DNA of 64,000 nucleotides from Geosiphon pyriformis (Eukaryota > Glomeromycota > Glomeromycetes > Archaeosporales > Geosiphonaceae), in contig JAAOMT010000512.1 of assembly GCA_016748015.1 (NCBI GenBank), positions 294,238-358,237 of the forward strand, read 5' to 3'. The notes below the pieces were generated by a model. That model was not told the origin of the DNA. It did no database searches and saw only the letters and a program-made list of their open reading frames with translations. Positions 26,431-36,900 of this stretch are shown piece after piece. The position numbers were made by a program, and so were the translations under genes. Each line of letters opens with the position of its first letter. Within the stretch, counting starts at the first letter, position 1.

Positions 26431-26560
26431 AATAACAGCCAGTTTGATAACAAATAGGTTTGATATTTGAAAAATAGTAAAATATGCAATAGTAAAACAG
26501 AAAAAACTTCTTTCAAAATTTTGAACTCTTTTTTGGAAATTGTGATAAAAGAAAAAAAAA

Positions 26561-27849
26561 GTTTTTTTTAAAAATTATTAATAATATTTAAAATATTGAC
26601 CAAAAATAAATTGTTAAATTTTATTTATATTCTATTTTTTATATTATAAGCTTTATTAGTTTGCTTTTATATAATATTTAATTAAATATTAAGAAAATTT
26701 TCAATTTAATATTTATTAAAATAGTTTTAACAAGTTATATTAAAAAATTTTCTATATATATTTTAATTGTATGTTAAATTAAAAAATTTTTATTAATAAA
26801 AATATAATTTAAAATTTTTCTTATAATTCTAAAATTAAATTAAATTGAAATCTTAATTAAAGAACTATTATTAAAAAAATTAAATAAATCTAAATCCAAA
26901 TATTTTTTAAAACTAGTGTTATAACCAGTTTTTTTTTTATTAAAATTAATTCTTAAAAAAATAAAACTGCTATTATTTAAAATCTTAATTATTAAAAAAT
27001 TAATATTATGTATTTAAGCCAGCTTTTTTGAAAAAAAACTTTAACATACAAATACAAAATTGTAATTGAAAACTGGTTTTTAAAAAACAAGTAGATTAAT
27101 AAAAATCAATTAAATATTTCAAAAATCTTTGTAAATATGTTTAATAATGTTTTTGTTAATTATAATTACAACTTTAAAATCTAGATTACTTAATTAAATT
27201 TAGAAGTAAATATCTTAATATTTTCAATTTTTTTTTTTTATGTTGTATATAGTAATCTTCTAAATCAAATTGGTTATTTGGAAGAAAAAGTAAAAAAATT
27301 ATTATCAGTACACAAAACATTCAATTTTAAAAAATAATATAACTTTAAAATAAAAAAACCAAAAACACTAAAACTTGAGAGTAAAAAACCATTATTTCTA
27401 CCAAAAAGAATTAAAGAATTAAGAAAAATTATATTTAAGCCAAAAACTATAAATTGAACATAATCCAAAAATTATTTTTAAAAATAATTGCAATCATAAA
27501 CATTACTTTGTAAAAAAATAAATATGAAGTAATTTTTTTATTTACATTAATTGTTTTTTCATACATTAAAAATGAAGCATTATTTGCACAATTTTTTTTT
27601 TAAAATAGTTATTAGTTAGAAACATTTTTTTAACAAAAGATTAAGCAAATTCCAAGCTTTTTTCAGAACTTCTTTTAACAGAAAATTAGGCACATATTTA
27701 GTTTAACTTTTTTCATTAGAAGATTCAGTATGCTAAGTCTTGAACAATAACCACAGATAAAGCAAAACTAAAATAATTTTTTGAATGTCTTACCTTAAAG
27801 GCTGTTAATGCAAATTTCTAATTTTCCATAACTGTCGTTCATTTGTATT
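26561..27849. other. AT-rich unassigned sequence before the gene island
   Basis: Very AT-rich to about 27550, then a gradual shift to mixed composition. A 64-residue frame on the minus strand (27274-27468) is Phe/Leu/Ile-rich and matches nothing else in the window. I see no gene. The last 250 bases may hold the promoter of the RING gene, without a clear TATA box. Confidence 0.4.
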
Positions 27850-27890
27850 TTTGAAAAGTGTACACTAGACAAATTTGTTTGGTAGAAAAT

Positions 27891-27938
27891 ATGGCGCGTA
27901 CTCGTACGCAGTTAACCGACATTGATAAGGCCGATTGA
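27891..27938 (+). other. Upstream ORF of 15 codons before the RING gene
   Basis: ATG GCG with A at -3 and G at +4 opens a short frame encoding MARTRTQLTDIDKAD, ending TGA 89 bases before the main start. It is CpG-rich. If the transcript starts upstream of 27891 it could lower translation of the main ORF. Whether it is in the mRNA is unknown. Confidence 0.4.
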
Positions 27939-28027
27939 TGATTGAGGTGTGATCATACAGCTCACGCCCATTTAGGAAGTGGTGATTCGATGCAAGTTTT
28001 GTCAACTCTGGATTTCGCCCTTTTAAC

Positions 28028-30161
28028 ATGGCACGCGATAAGAAGTTCATGGCTAAGCGTCGGATTTCGAACGAACCTTCTGAAACCCAATTTCTTCCTC
28101 AAGCTAGCTCCTCGGAGAAGACTTCTAGCATTGCATCAAGTTCAGTTGAACGCAAACGCAAACGCTTTCGTTCTCTACAATTACGTCGCAAGCCTGCTGC
28201 TGATTCTTTTGTCGTCAATGAAAAAAACCTACATTCAGATGATTCCGACCATACAGACAGGTCCGAGACACCTTCCAAAGCATCTAACAAAGAAAATAAC
28301 CCAGAGTCAAGCAAATCGGGTGCCATAAGAGCTGTACTTGAAGAAAATTCATTGTTAAAAAAAGAAATTGCTCGGCTGCAAGCCGAAATAGCTTTCAAAA
28401 ATCAAGTGATTGAAAGTTTGCAAGCCGAAACTAAACAGCTGAACCCTGGTAATTAAACTTCATGACCAGGGACTGGAATTCTGCAGAATTTTAAAGTTAC
28501 CATTATCTTTGTTTATAAAAAGGCCTCACATGCGTTGTCTGTGTTGAGTATATGACGAATCCCTGCACTATCTCGTGTGGCCATACATTTTGTTACGAAT
28601 GCCTTAGGGACTGGGTGGGTACGGGTTTTTTTCTATTTTTACTACTAACAAATCATATCAGTAATTGACTTGTTTGTATCTCTTAAAATAAAAGACCAAA
28701 ATACGGCGAGAATGCCCCACCTGCCGAAAGAAGATCACACACCCACCAACTTTATCATTTCTTGTCAAACAACAAGTTGAAACATTTGTAGAGAGATTGC
28801 CAGCTGATGAAAGGGAGATTGCTAACCAGAGACTTAAAACCAAAGAAGAAATGTTTAACAACCTTGAAGATCCTTGGATGGGTCTGTTTGCCGAGCCAGC
28901 TTCAGCTATTATCGATATTGCGGATGGTGTAAGGTAAGGCTACTTGTAAAGATATTAATTTTATTTTTTCCAGTATTTAAGAGAACTCTTTTACAAAAAA
29001 AATTCAGACGTTGTTCTAGATGCGCGTGGGAAGGCAAGTTTTATGCCTGGAATTCAATTATTATATCAATATGCTGATTTGATCTTTTTATTCATAGTGG
29101 TTGGGTCTCGTTGTATTCAGTGTGGCTTGCAGTATCAAACAGATGGGAACGAGGAACTAACTGACAGTGAAATAGACGTAGACGAAATGATTGCAGATTC
29201 AAGAAGACATGATTGGGAGTATGACTTAGATGATACTTTTATTGACCAAAGAACAACTGAAGAGATTTTGTCTGATGATTCTTATACTAGCGAGGAAGAA
29301 AGTTTTTTGGATGATCATATTCATGAACAGGAGTTTGATGGATATGAATCCGAGTCCGCCCAATCAACTGGCTCTAGTGAGTCAACTGGCTCAACTTCTT
29401 CGACTAGTACAAGCCTTGAACGGCGAGGAGCACAGCATTTTTTTCAACAATTAGAAGATATTATGATCAGTGGTTCTTCCTCGGGACCTGCGATAATCTC
29501 TATATCGTCGACATCGAGCTCAGGTTTGCCCACTCGATTTACTAGAATGAGCATAAGTCCTCAGAGATCTCGTGAAACTGACTTGGGAAATCAAGATGAT
29601 GATAACGAAACAACTTTACTTCCAATTCAACATCGTCGATCTATTCGAAGACTCCAAATAATTGAATCTGATTCTGAAATAGAAGATATCAATGATCAAA
29701 TGCCCAATGACTCATCTTCTAGCCTATCCCGGTTACAAAGTAATAGCACCATACGGTCACGCCCTATATCAAATCCACAAAATCCTATTATAGTGGATCG
29801 TATTGAATCTGAATCTGAATCAGAACAAGATATAGAAAATAGCGAAGAGGTTGGGAGCGAGGAAAATTCCGATGAAATTTTGACTTCAGAATCTGATGAT
29901 TCAGGCTCTTCCGGGACCTCTGGGACTGGGAATCTTTCTGATCGAAGCCGCAACCGTGTTCAAGAAAATCATAGTGAGTCTGATGAAGAATCTGTGTTTC
30001 AACCATTTCCCGCTCGGATTCCTGGTCGCTCCTCCCAAGGAAAATCAATCATTAGAAATAACAGACCACTCCCCAATTCCTCGCGAGAGGATAATCATGG
30101 TGTAAATAGTGGAATTGGTCAGGCCCGAGGATTTGGAAGTCGAACAGGGGGCCGTCGATAG
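28028..30161 (+). CDS. Psh1-like RING-finger E3 ubiquitin ligase, 5 exons
   Basis: Exons 28028-28448, 28523-28614, 28695-28933, 29008-29033 and 29098-30161 join in frame to 613 residues. The start ATG has A at -3 and G at +4. In order: basic patch (41-55), coiled coil (about 101-137), C3HC4 RING (Cys144, 147, 159, His161, Cys164, 167, 178, 181), helical linker, second zinc site (Cys253, 256, 265, 268) with the motif CSRCAWE, then a long Ser/Asp/Glu-rich tail with SESESE runs and an RG-rich end. RING plus a WE-containing CxxC pair followed by an acidic stretch resembles yeast Psh1, the E3 that ubiquitinates centromeric histone H3. I infer nuclear E3 activity from the RING and the Psh1 likeness, but the substrate is a guess. 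Exon 4 is 26 nt, and intron 4 uses a GC donor. Same strand as the taxilin gene 531 bp downstream. Confidence 0.85.
29034..29097 (+). other. GC-AG intron (intron 4 of the RING gene)
   Basis: 64 bp, donor GAAG|GCAAGT, acceptor TTCATAG|TGG. Only this splice joins CSRCAWE to VVGSRCIQC in frame. The nearest GT (29038) would shift the frame. A strong AG|GCAAGT match is typical of GC donors. Confidence 0.8.
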
Positions 30162-30692
30162 CAATATGTCGTACAAATACCTTGATTAATGAGTCTTTTT
30201 GAACATTCAAAATTTATTTATGTACTTAACTATATTGTATCTTTTGTTTAAAATCAGTACTTCAGGTTCGTGTATAATCAAAGATGATTTCGTGATAGAG
30301 TCAGGAAATTATGCATTTTCTCCTAAAATAACCTTATTTCACATTGCAAAATTTTCAACTTGGTCAATTGAAATCTTTTGGAATCTTTCAAATGCCGAAT
30401 TATGATGGATCAAAGAATTAATTTACCAGCGATCGAGATCGTAAATCCTGACTTCTATTGCCCAATTTTATTTATTTATTTACCGGCACCATATATAAGC
30501 CACTCCTAAAAAACAAAGTAACGACTTGGATGCATTTGCTGATTTTCTCGTTAACACTCCCAAATCGAGAAGGAACTTCGCTTTTAGCTAAAAAAAATCA
30601 AAAAATTTGTTTATCAAAAGAACCATTTATCTTCTTTAAACTGTGAACCTTTTGTTCAAACTACAAACAAGCTTGATTTATACGTGAAAACC
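30162..30692. promoter_or_regulatory. Intergenic region / putative taxilin promoter
   Basis: The 531 bp between the RING stop and the taxilin ATG. It includes TATATAAG at 30492-30499, about 190 bp upstream of the ATG, a possible TATA element. No other gene is visible. The 3' UTR of the RING gene must also lie here. Confidence 0.35.
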
Positions 30693-33025
30693 ATGCCTGC
30701 CACAGAAGCTACAACTTCTCACGATGTCCCCCCCACACTCCTGGAAGGGTTAAACGAGAAGCCAACTAATATAGGGCAAAACCTCCTTCCAAGAGTTGGT
30801 ACCACTCCACCCGCTTCCCCAAGTGTAAAAAGAAACGGCGCTTCCTCTAAGAAAAGAACTCTCGATCCCCAAGAACTCACTAATATGATTCAAAATAAAA
30901 TCTCACAGCTTGAAACCGAATCTTCGATTGAAGATGAGGAGGAAAAAGCCATCGGTATAACACATGCTATTTCAACTTAATTATCTTGCTATGAGCTCGC
31001 CATTTTGTCAGCACCTTTTTGGGTCCCCATTGTATTTGTGTTTTCCTGGCTACTATTTCCTGCTATTTGACCTGATTCTTACAGAAACTCCAAAATTCAA
31101 ATATTGAAATAACCTAGCGAAAGCGGTTAAAAAAGCCAGCAAAGAAATGAAAGACATCATCAATTCTCAGGATGATCAATTGGATAAGCTAGATACAATT
31201 CAGCAAAGATACATGGAATTGGTAAGAAGCTTGTTCTGATCAGTTTGGAATCTGATGTGACTTCATCTATAATTTTATTTCTAAATAGTTTCAGGACATG
31301 AAACGTCTTGAACGCGATCACGCTAAAATGAAAAAAAGAAATGAGCAATTGCAAAAAGAAAAAGATTCAAGTTAGTATCTTTTCGCTATTTAATGAAGTT
31401 GTCGTATATATAGAGGCAAAAATAAATATTCAATTCTTTCCAGTCAAAAGTGATCTATCTAAAGCTAATTCCATGAAACACAAATTGGAAAATTTATGTC
31501 GTGAACTACAAAAGGAAAATAAGCGAATCAAGGTGAATCTTTTTAATATTTGGCATTTAATTTTCTTTATATTGCAGTCTTATTTATGAGGATATGTCCT
31601 CCTAACAGGAGGAAAGCAAACGTTTGGCATCAACTGAACAGCAAAAACGGGAAGAGCTTTCCAGCAAGTTTGAAAGCACTATCTGGGAAATTAAATCAAA
31701 GATGGATGAAGATACTGACGAGAAGAAAAAAAGAGCAGAAGATAATGAAATGTATGGATATTAGAAATTATGCCCATCGACATTTTTCAATAGAGTATAT
31801 AAACTGATTAGTTTTTTTGGGCATTTAAGGTTGAAAGACAAGTTTCGAAGTTTTTTGGAACAGTACGAGCTCCGTGAAAAACATTATAACTGTGTAGTCC
31901 GGTCGAAAGATTTAGAACTCCAATTATACGAAGCCAAATTACAGCAACAACGGCAGCTTACGGATCAAGAAGTGGTGAAAGTATGTAAGGTAAATTCTTC
32001 CAATAATACTTATGGAGCAGCATATTATAATTCCCAAATGCACCTCGATTTCCAATTTAGGCGAGCTCATTGCAAGAACAAGTTAATGCCTTTGCCAAAA
32101 CCGAAACGGATTTACGTAAACAAGTTAGTGTTAGCATATGAGATTTTCTCTCAATCGCTCATTTTAATCAATCCCGATTTTCCTGGGTTTTAGTTAAATG
32201 TTTATGTCGACAAATTTAAGGCTGTTGAAGAAACGTTAAATAAAAGCAATGAGCTTTTCCTCACTTTCCGAAAGGAAATGGAACAGATGACTAAAAAGAC
32301 GAAGAAACTGGAAAAGGAGAATGCTTCTATAAAGACAAAATGCGATACCATGAATAAGAATATATTGGAGATGGCTGAAGAGGTGAAGATTATGTTATCA
32401 CGTTCAATATGGCAACAGCGTAAAGTAATTGCATCATCTTTCCTTATTCGAGTGAATGAGAATTACTGATGCAATTTACAAGAACTCTTGTTCCATATGA
32501 AATGGGATTTTGCTCTCTTTTGATTAAATTCTTGTCGTATTTTAATATTGAAGTGTCCATTTGTATATTATTTTGATTTATTAGCGAGCCAAAGATCAAA
32601 AAACCATAGAAGAAGCTAAGAAAAAGCAAACAAAGCTGGAAAATCTTTGTAGGGCCTTGCAGGTATTTCAAATGGATTATACATAACAAATCTTGTTTTC
32701 GTTCTAAATTTAGTGCTCTGCCTTTATTTAGGCCGAAAGAACGGTTCTTAAGCAAAAGGTTGAAGCATACGAATCATCACCTTCCTCCACCCAAAGGCCT
32801 AGTACTCCAGTATCTTCCACCGCGGAAGATGATATGGAAGAAGGCTCCAGCGATTATGGCTCAACAGAGGAGGTGGGTCAGTGCCCTTGTGGGGACAATC
32901 ATCAAGATATTATTCAGGAGGGAAAAAGTGAATGCGTTTGTGGTATGGATCACAGTGATCGTAGTGGTGCTGGTATCGATGACATTAATGCAGTCCCAAT
33001 GACAGTGGAAATGAACGTAAACTGA
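30693..33025 (+). CDS. Taxilin-family coiled-coil protein, 10 exons
   Basis: Exons 30693-30954, 31118-31221, 31289-31370, 31444-31532, 31609-31751, 31830-31980, 32061-32123, 32194-32382, 32585-32662 and 32732-33025 join to 484 residues. Taxilins are long coiled coils that bind syntaxins and, in animals, the nascent polypeptide-associated complex. Recognition rests on MKHKLENLCRELQKENKRIK, FLEQYELREKHY, LNVYVDKFKAVEETLNKSNE, FRKEMEQMTKKTKKLEKEN and KLENLCRALQAER, in family order. Residues 1-87 are a low-complexity N-terminus. The tail (about 399-484) is acidic/Ser-rich and carries CPCGDNH (438-444) and CVCGMDH (455-461), which I do not know from taxilins. Exon 3 could begin at 31295 and exon 6 end at 31989, both in phase. 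Likely a cytosolic vesicle-traffic protein. Confidence 0.9.
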
Positions 33026-33851
33026 AAAGTAAACGTTAATCAACTCAATTGGCCTGGGACTGATTAATTTCCCATTTACTTGTATTGATGATCTCCTAGT
33101 ATTTTTCTTTTGTTTTACAGTCGTACATCGGATGGTTTGTATATCTTAATTAATGCGGCCCTCTTTCATGTTTGATTAAATCGAGCGAACCGATGTTTCC
33201 GTTATCAGTTATATAATTCTACTGATTTTGGGTTGAAAATATTAATTTCGTTAAGCCTAGAATGTAATGTACAAAATTTTACTGGGCAATTATCTTCTGA
33301 TTCTTTAAAGAACTATTATTATTATTGTTGCAATGAAACTGATGATTAAGAATATTTTTAATTAGTATTAAAAATAGTAGATTTTAAATTTATATTGGGG
33401 ATTCAGTAAGATAAACATTTATATTTATATTTTTCAAGTTTAAAAAAATGCATTGATTTTTAAAATTAATGTAAACACATTCTTTTGGTAAATGAATACA
33501 AAAAATATTACAAGCAGTATTAACATTTTTTTGCTATTAATATTAATGTTAAAACATTAACATTGTTTTTAACAAAATACAACTTAAGACTTTTAATATG
33601 TATATGTTTAAAATAAAATATTAAAAATCATAAAAATAAATAGTTTTTGTATAATAAATATTAATTTAAATAAAGTACTGTTTTTGTTTTTTATAAGTTA
33701 AACAAAATTATTAAAATTTAGATAAAATCTAAATTATAAATTATAACTTTGTTAATTATTTTTAAAAATAGTCTTAAATTTCAGATTTATTTAACAATTT
33801 TATTTAATATTGTATTTTTGTTTTAATTATATTATAAAATTAATTAATATA
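33026..33851. other. Downstream flank of the taxilin gene
   Basis: The first 280 bp keep mixed composition and CpGs and probably hold the 3' UTR. From about 33300 the sequence becomes AT-rich with no frame or recognised repeat, up to the tail of LINE-F. The taxilin gene and LINE-F point at each other. Confidence 0.45.
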
Positions 33852-33983
33852 TTTTTTTTTATTAATTAATGAATGCAGCCTAATCACTATCTAGTATACA
33901 AAGATAAAGCAAAATATTCCAAATTAAACATGGCTCATGTACTTACTATACATGACTGATCACTTGGATCCATCAAAACAACA

Positions 33984-36900
33984 CTACATACTCACTAGAA
34001 CCCCACTATCATCATTCAAACCAGAAAAGAACAAACAATGCCTATGTAAACCAAAACTAACAGCAAAAGATTCCACCACATCTAGCATGCAAACAACACC
34101 ATTAGATAGCAACCTGAGTAAACCCTGTGGCAGAGCAAAAATTCCATCATCATTGCAAACCAGACCAACCTTTTTCATATCAACCCTAAACTTAGATCTT
34201 AACAATCACAGATGATCACAATGGTCACCTGCAAGATGGCGAACAAACTCGACAACAATTGACTGGGCTTTCTTTCTGTTACTGAAAATGGAAACAGCCT
34301 TACCAATCCAATCTTAAAAAACAAAACTCTTGCACAAAACTGCATATATACTGACATCCAAAGCATTTGCAAGTGTGTTTAGCACTAAAGACAAAGCAGG
34401 AAGATAAACATCCACCAAAAATTTTTACAATCCAATGTGATTAGTCACAACCTCCAAACATAAAAGTGAATTCACAGAACAAGTAAAAGCATGATCAAAG
34501 AATTTGACATCACCACACATCAGACACAAAACACTCAGGTAACCAGTATTATACAATCTCTTATGGACAGCCACTGGCAACTTACCATGAACTGCCTTCA
34601 TCAAATAAATGCACAGAGCAGTCAATCTTTTGCTGGTAAAACCTGCCAGCATATAAAAATTCGGATGCCAAACAGAAACAGTACACTCCCAATTAATGGA
34701 ATGAAGAAATGAACTGGCCAAGACACTCACACCAAGACCAGCTTCCCACAAGACATGGCACACAGTTCTGCAAACATCATAGATAAAATGCCAAGCATTA
34801 CCAAAAACCACCAGACTATCTGCCACAAAAAATCTATCATGAATCCCAACCAAAAGAAACAAGCTAGAATGAGATGCAGCATGAGCTATAGCATTAGCCC
34901 AATTATTTCAAAACACACCAAAATATCCCTTCACCTTAACCCACCTCATAGTAACATCTTTCAAATTGGTTAAATTAGCAATATGATGTTATTCTACTCA
35001 GCATCTGTTGCAAAAGTCTGGATAACCCAACTCATATTCAGACATGTATGCATTCAAAGCCATTTGACTATTAGAATAAATGACAATAGAGCAGGATGAT
35101 GGAACACACTTCAAAGCCACAGCAATTGCTTGCAATTTCACTAGTATAGAAGACAACAGACCTTGAATCCTAATACCAACACCTAAATTAATCTCAAAGA
35201 AATAAGCAGCTGCCTCACAAGCCACACCTAATGTGCCCAGATCACTCAATGAGCTATCAGTGAAAATATTCAACTTCTCTATCCAGACTTCATGTAGGCA
35301 TTCACAAACAACTAAGAAATTACTTGAACAGAAGAGACCAGAACTATTCAACACTTCACCATTGTTTGAATTCACTAGACTACTACACATGTACACAAAA
35401 GTTTTACTAAACCAAACTGGCACTGAATTCTTAGAGCTTAACCTCTTTCAGCAATGAAAAGTTTTCCAATCCATGACTTGACCCCACTTAGTTAGCAGAC
35501 AGTTACCAAAAGCAACACCAAAACATTTCAATGAACAGACTATGTCAAAATAGCATGAAGCACCCAGAATTTCAGACATTGGGAAATGGCCAGGCTTACA
35601 AAATGCATTAGGTAATTTGTTAACTAAAAAAACACTCGTATCCAAAAAGATCCTCACAACCCCAGCCAGAAAATTGTTCAGTGGGCAAACTCTTAACTTA
35701 ATGGAATGGCACAAGAGATTCAAAGGAGTTCAACCCAAAACTTGTAAGTCCAAAGTACGGTGCTTAAACAGACAATCAAAAATCCCAAGTGCATTGGAGA
35801 AACTAATCACCGAAGTAACCTTGGCTTCAGCTTGTACTTGCTCAAAAAGCTTTAAACCATATAGAGATGAATGATGTAATGCCTTAATGGGAAAATTCTT
35901 TGGCAAAAATGCCTTAGTTCTAAGACCTTTCTTGATTATGATATCTCATTTTCGACATACACTCTTAGCAACAAAACTGAATTGCATATGATAACATATA
36001 ATAGGCTGAAAGACTGCCAAAACCAAATAAAAAAACTGCTTATTCAACACTACCTTTCTAAGAACCAAATTAGAAAAGAACCTAATATCTGCATGTGTTT
36101 TGGTAAGACTTGGTTTTGAAAAGCCCTCTATAAACAAAAAAATACCAAGATATCTATGAGATTCACCCTTTTTTGCAATGAAAATAGATTGGCCACTGAT
36201 GTACAAAAAGACATCTTTCATCTTCTAATTAATAGAAATCACTACTGTTTTGTTGTTGTTAATGGAAATATCATTCATATCAAAAAATTCACTTGTAATG
36301 TCTAGAATGTACTGTGTCAAGGTCTGGCCATTACCAATCCAGATTGTATTATCAACAAAAGCACCTGCAACAAAAAAAGATGACATGCCACCACTAAATT
36401 TAACTCTACCAGACTTTGTCACAAAATTTGAATTGATCCTGTAGTCACACAAATGTTTTTGCCTCTTGATCTCACACAACAGAGAATCATAAAAAATTCT
36501 CCAGAGAAGTGAAAAAAACATCTCACCCTAATCCAAACCATTGTGAACAATGTAACTATTTAACAAACCAAAATCAGTCATAATTCTATTAATTCTATTT
36601 TTATGGATATTCCCAAAAAACTCAATAAATCTGCTGCACATCTTGATGCACTTCAAACTGGACTTCAAATGATACCACCCAACCAAATCATAAGCTTTAT
36701 GCATATTTTGTAGAACCAGCCAAATTTCCTGGTCTTTTTTCAAAACATCCTCCACAATCGAGCCAATAACAAACACTGGGAACTGAATTGAAGTACTTCT
36801 TAGAACTGAGAAATTGTCACCATGAAGAATGTCAAATTCACTACAGACTGAAAAGATCCAGTTTGATAAAACCTTAGATAAAATTTTTCTCGCTGTCTCA

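Larger units (their letters stand above)
23727..26560 (-). mobile_element. LINE-C: non-LTR retrotransposon lacking its 3' half
   Basis: A minus-strand LINE with a CT-rich 5' leader near 26560, ORF1 and the endonuclease part of ORF2, ending abruptly at the LTR at 23726. LINEs normally lose their 5' end, so losing the 3' part implies interruption by the gypsy insertion followed by loss or displacement of the rest. It is more AT-rich than A, B and F. Confidence 0.78.

Noticed and set aside
27274-27468. A 64-codon minus-strand frame rich in Phe/Leu as a possible small membrane protein.
   Set aside because: Composition is what AT-rich DNA gives by chance; no start context, no neighbour relation and no match elsewhere in the window.
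27891-27938. Upstream peptide MARTRTQ resembles the N-terminus of histone H3, tempting because the adjacent gene is Psh1-like.
   Set aside because: Only four or five residues match, the frame stops after 15 codons, and no splice in phase links it to anything histone-like. It is treated as a uORF.
28099-28398. A 99-codon minus-strand frame and a 128-codon plus-strand frame over the first RING exon.
   Set aside because: Both overlap exon 1 of the RING gene, whose frame joins four further exons exactly and encodes recognisable domains.
30955-31117. Earlier acceptor TTCTTACAG (31084) for the first taxilin intron.
   Set aside because: It is in phase but brings an in-frame TGA within eight codons; AACCTAG at 31117 continues the conserved coiled coil.
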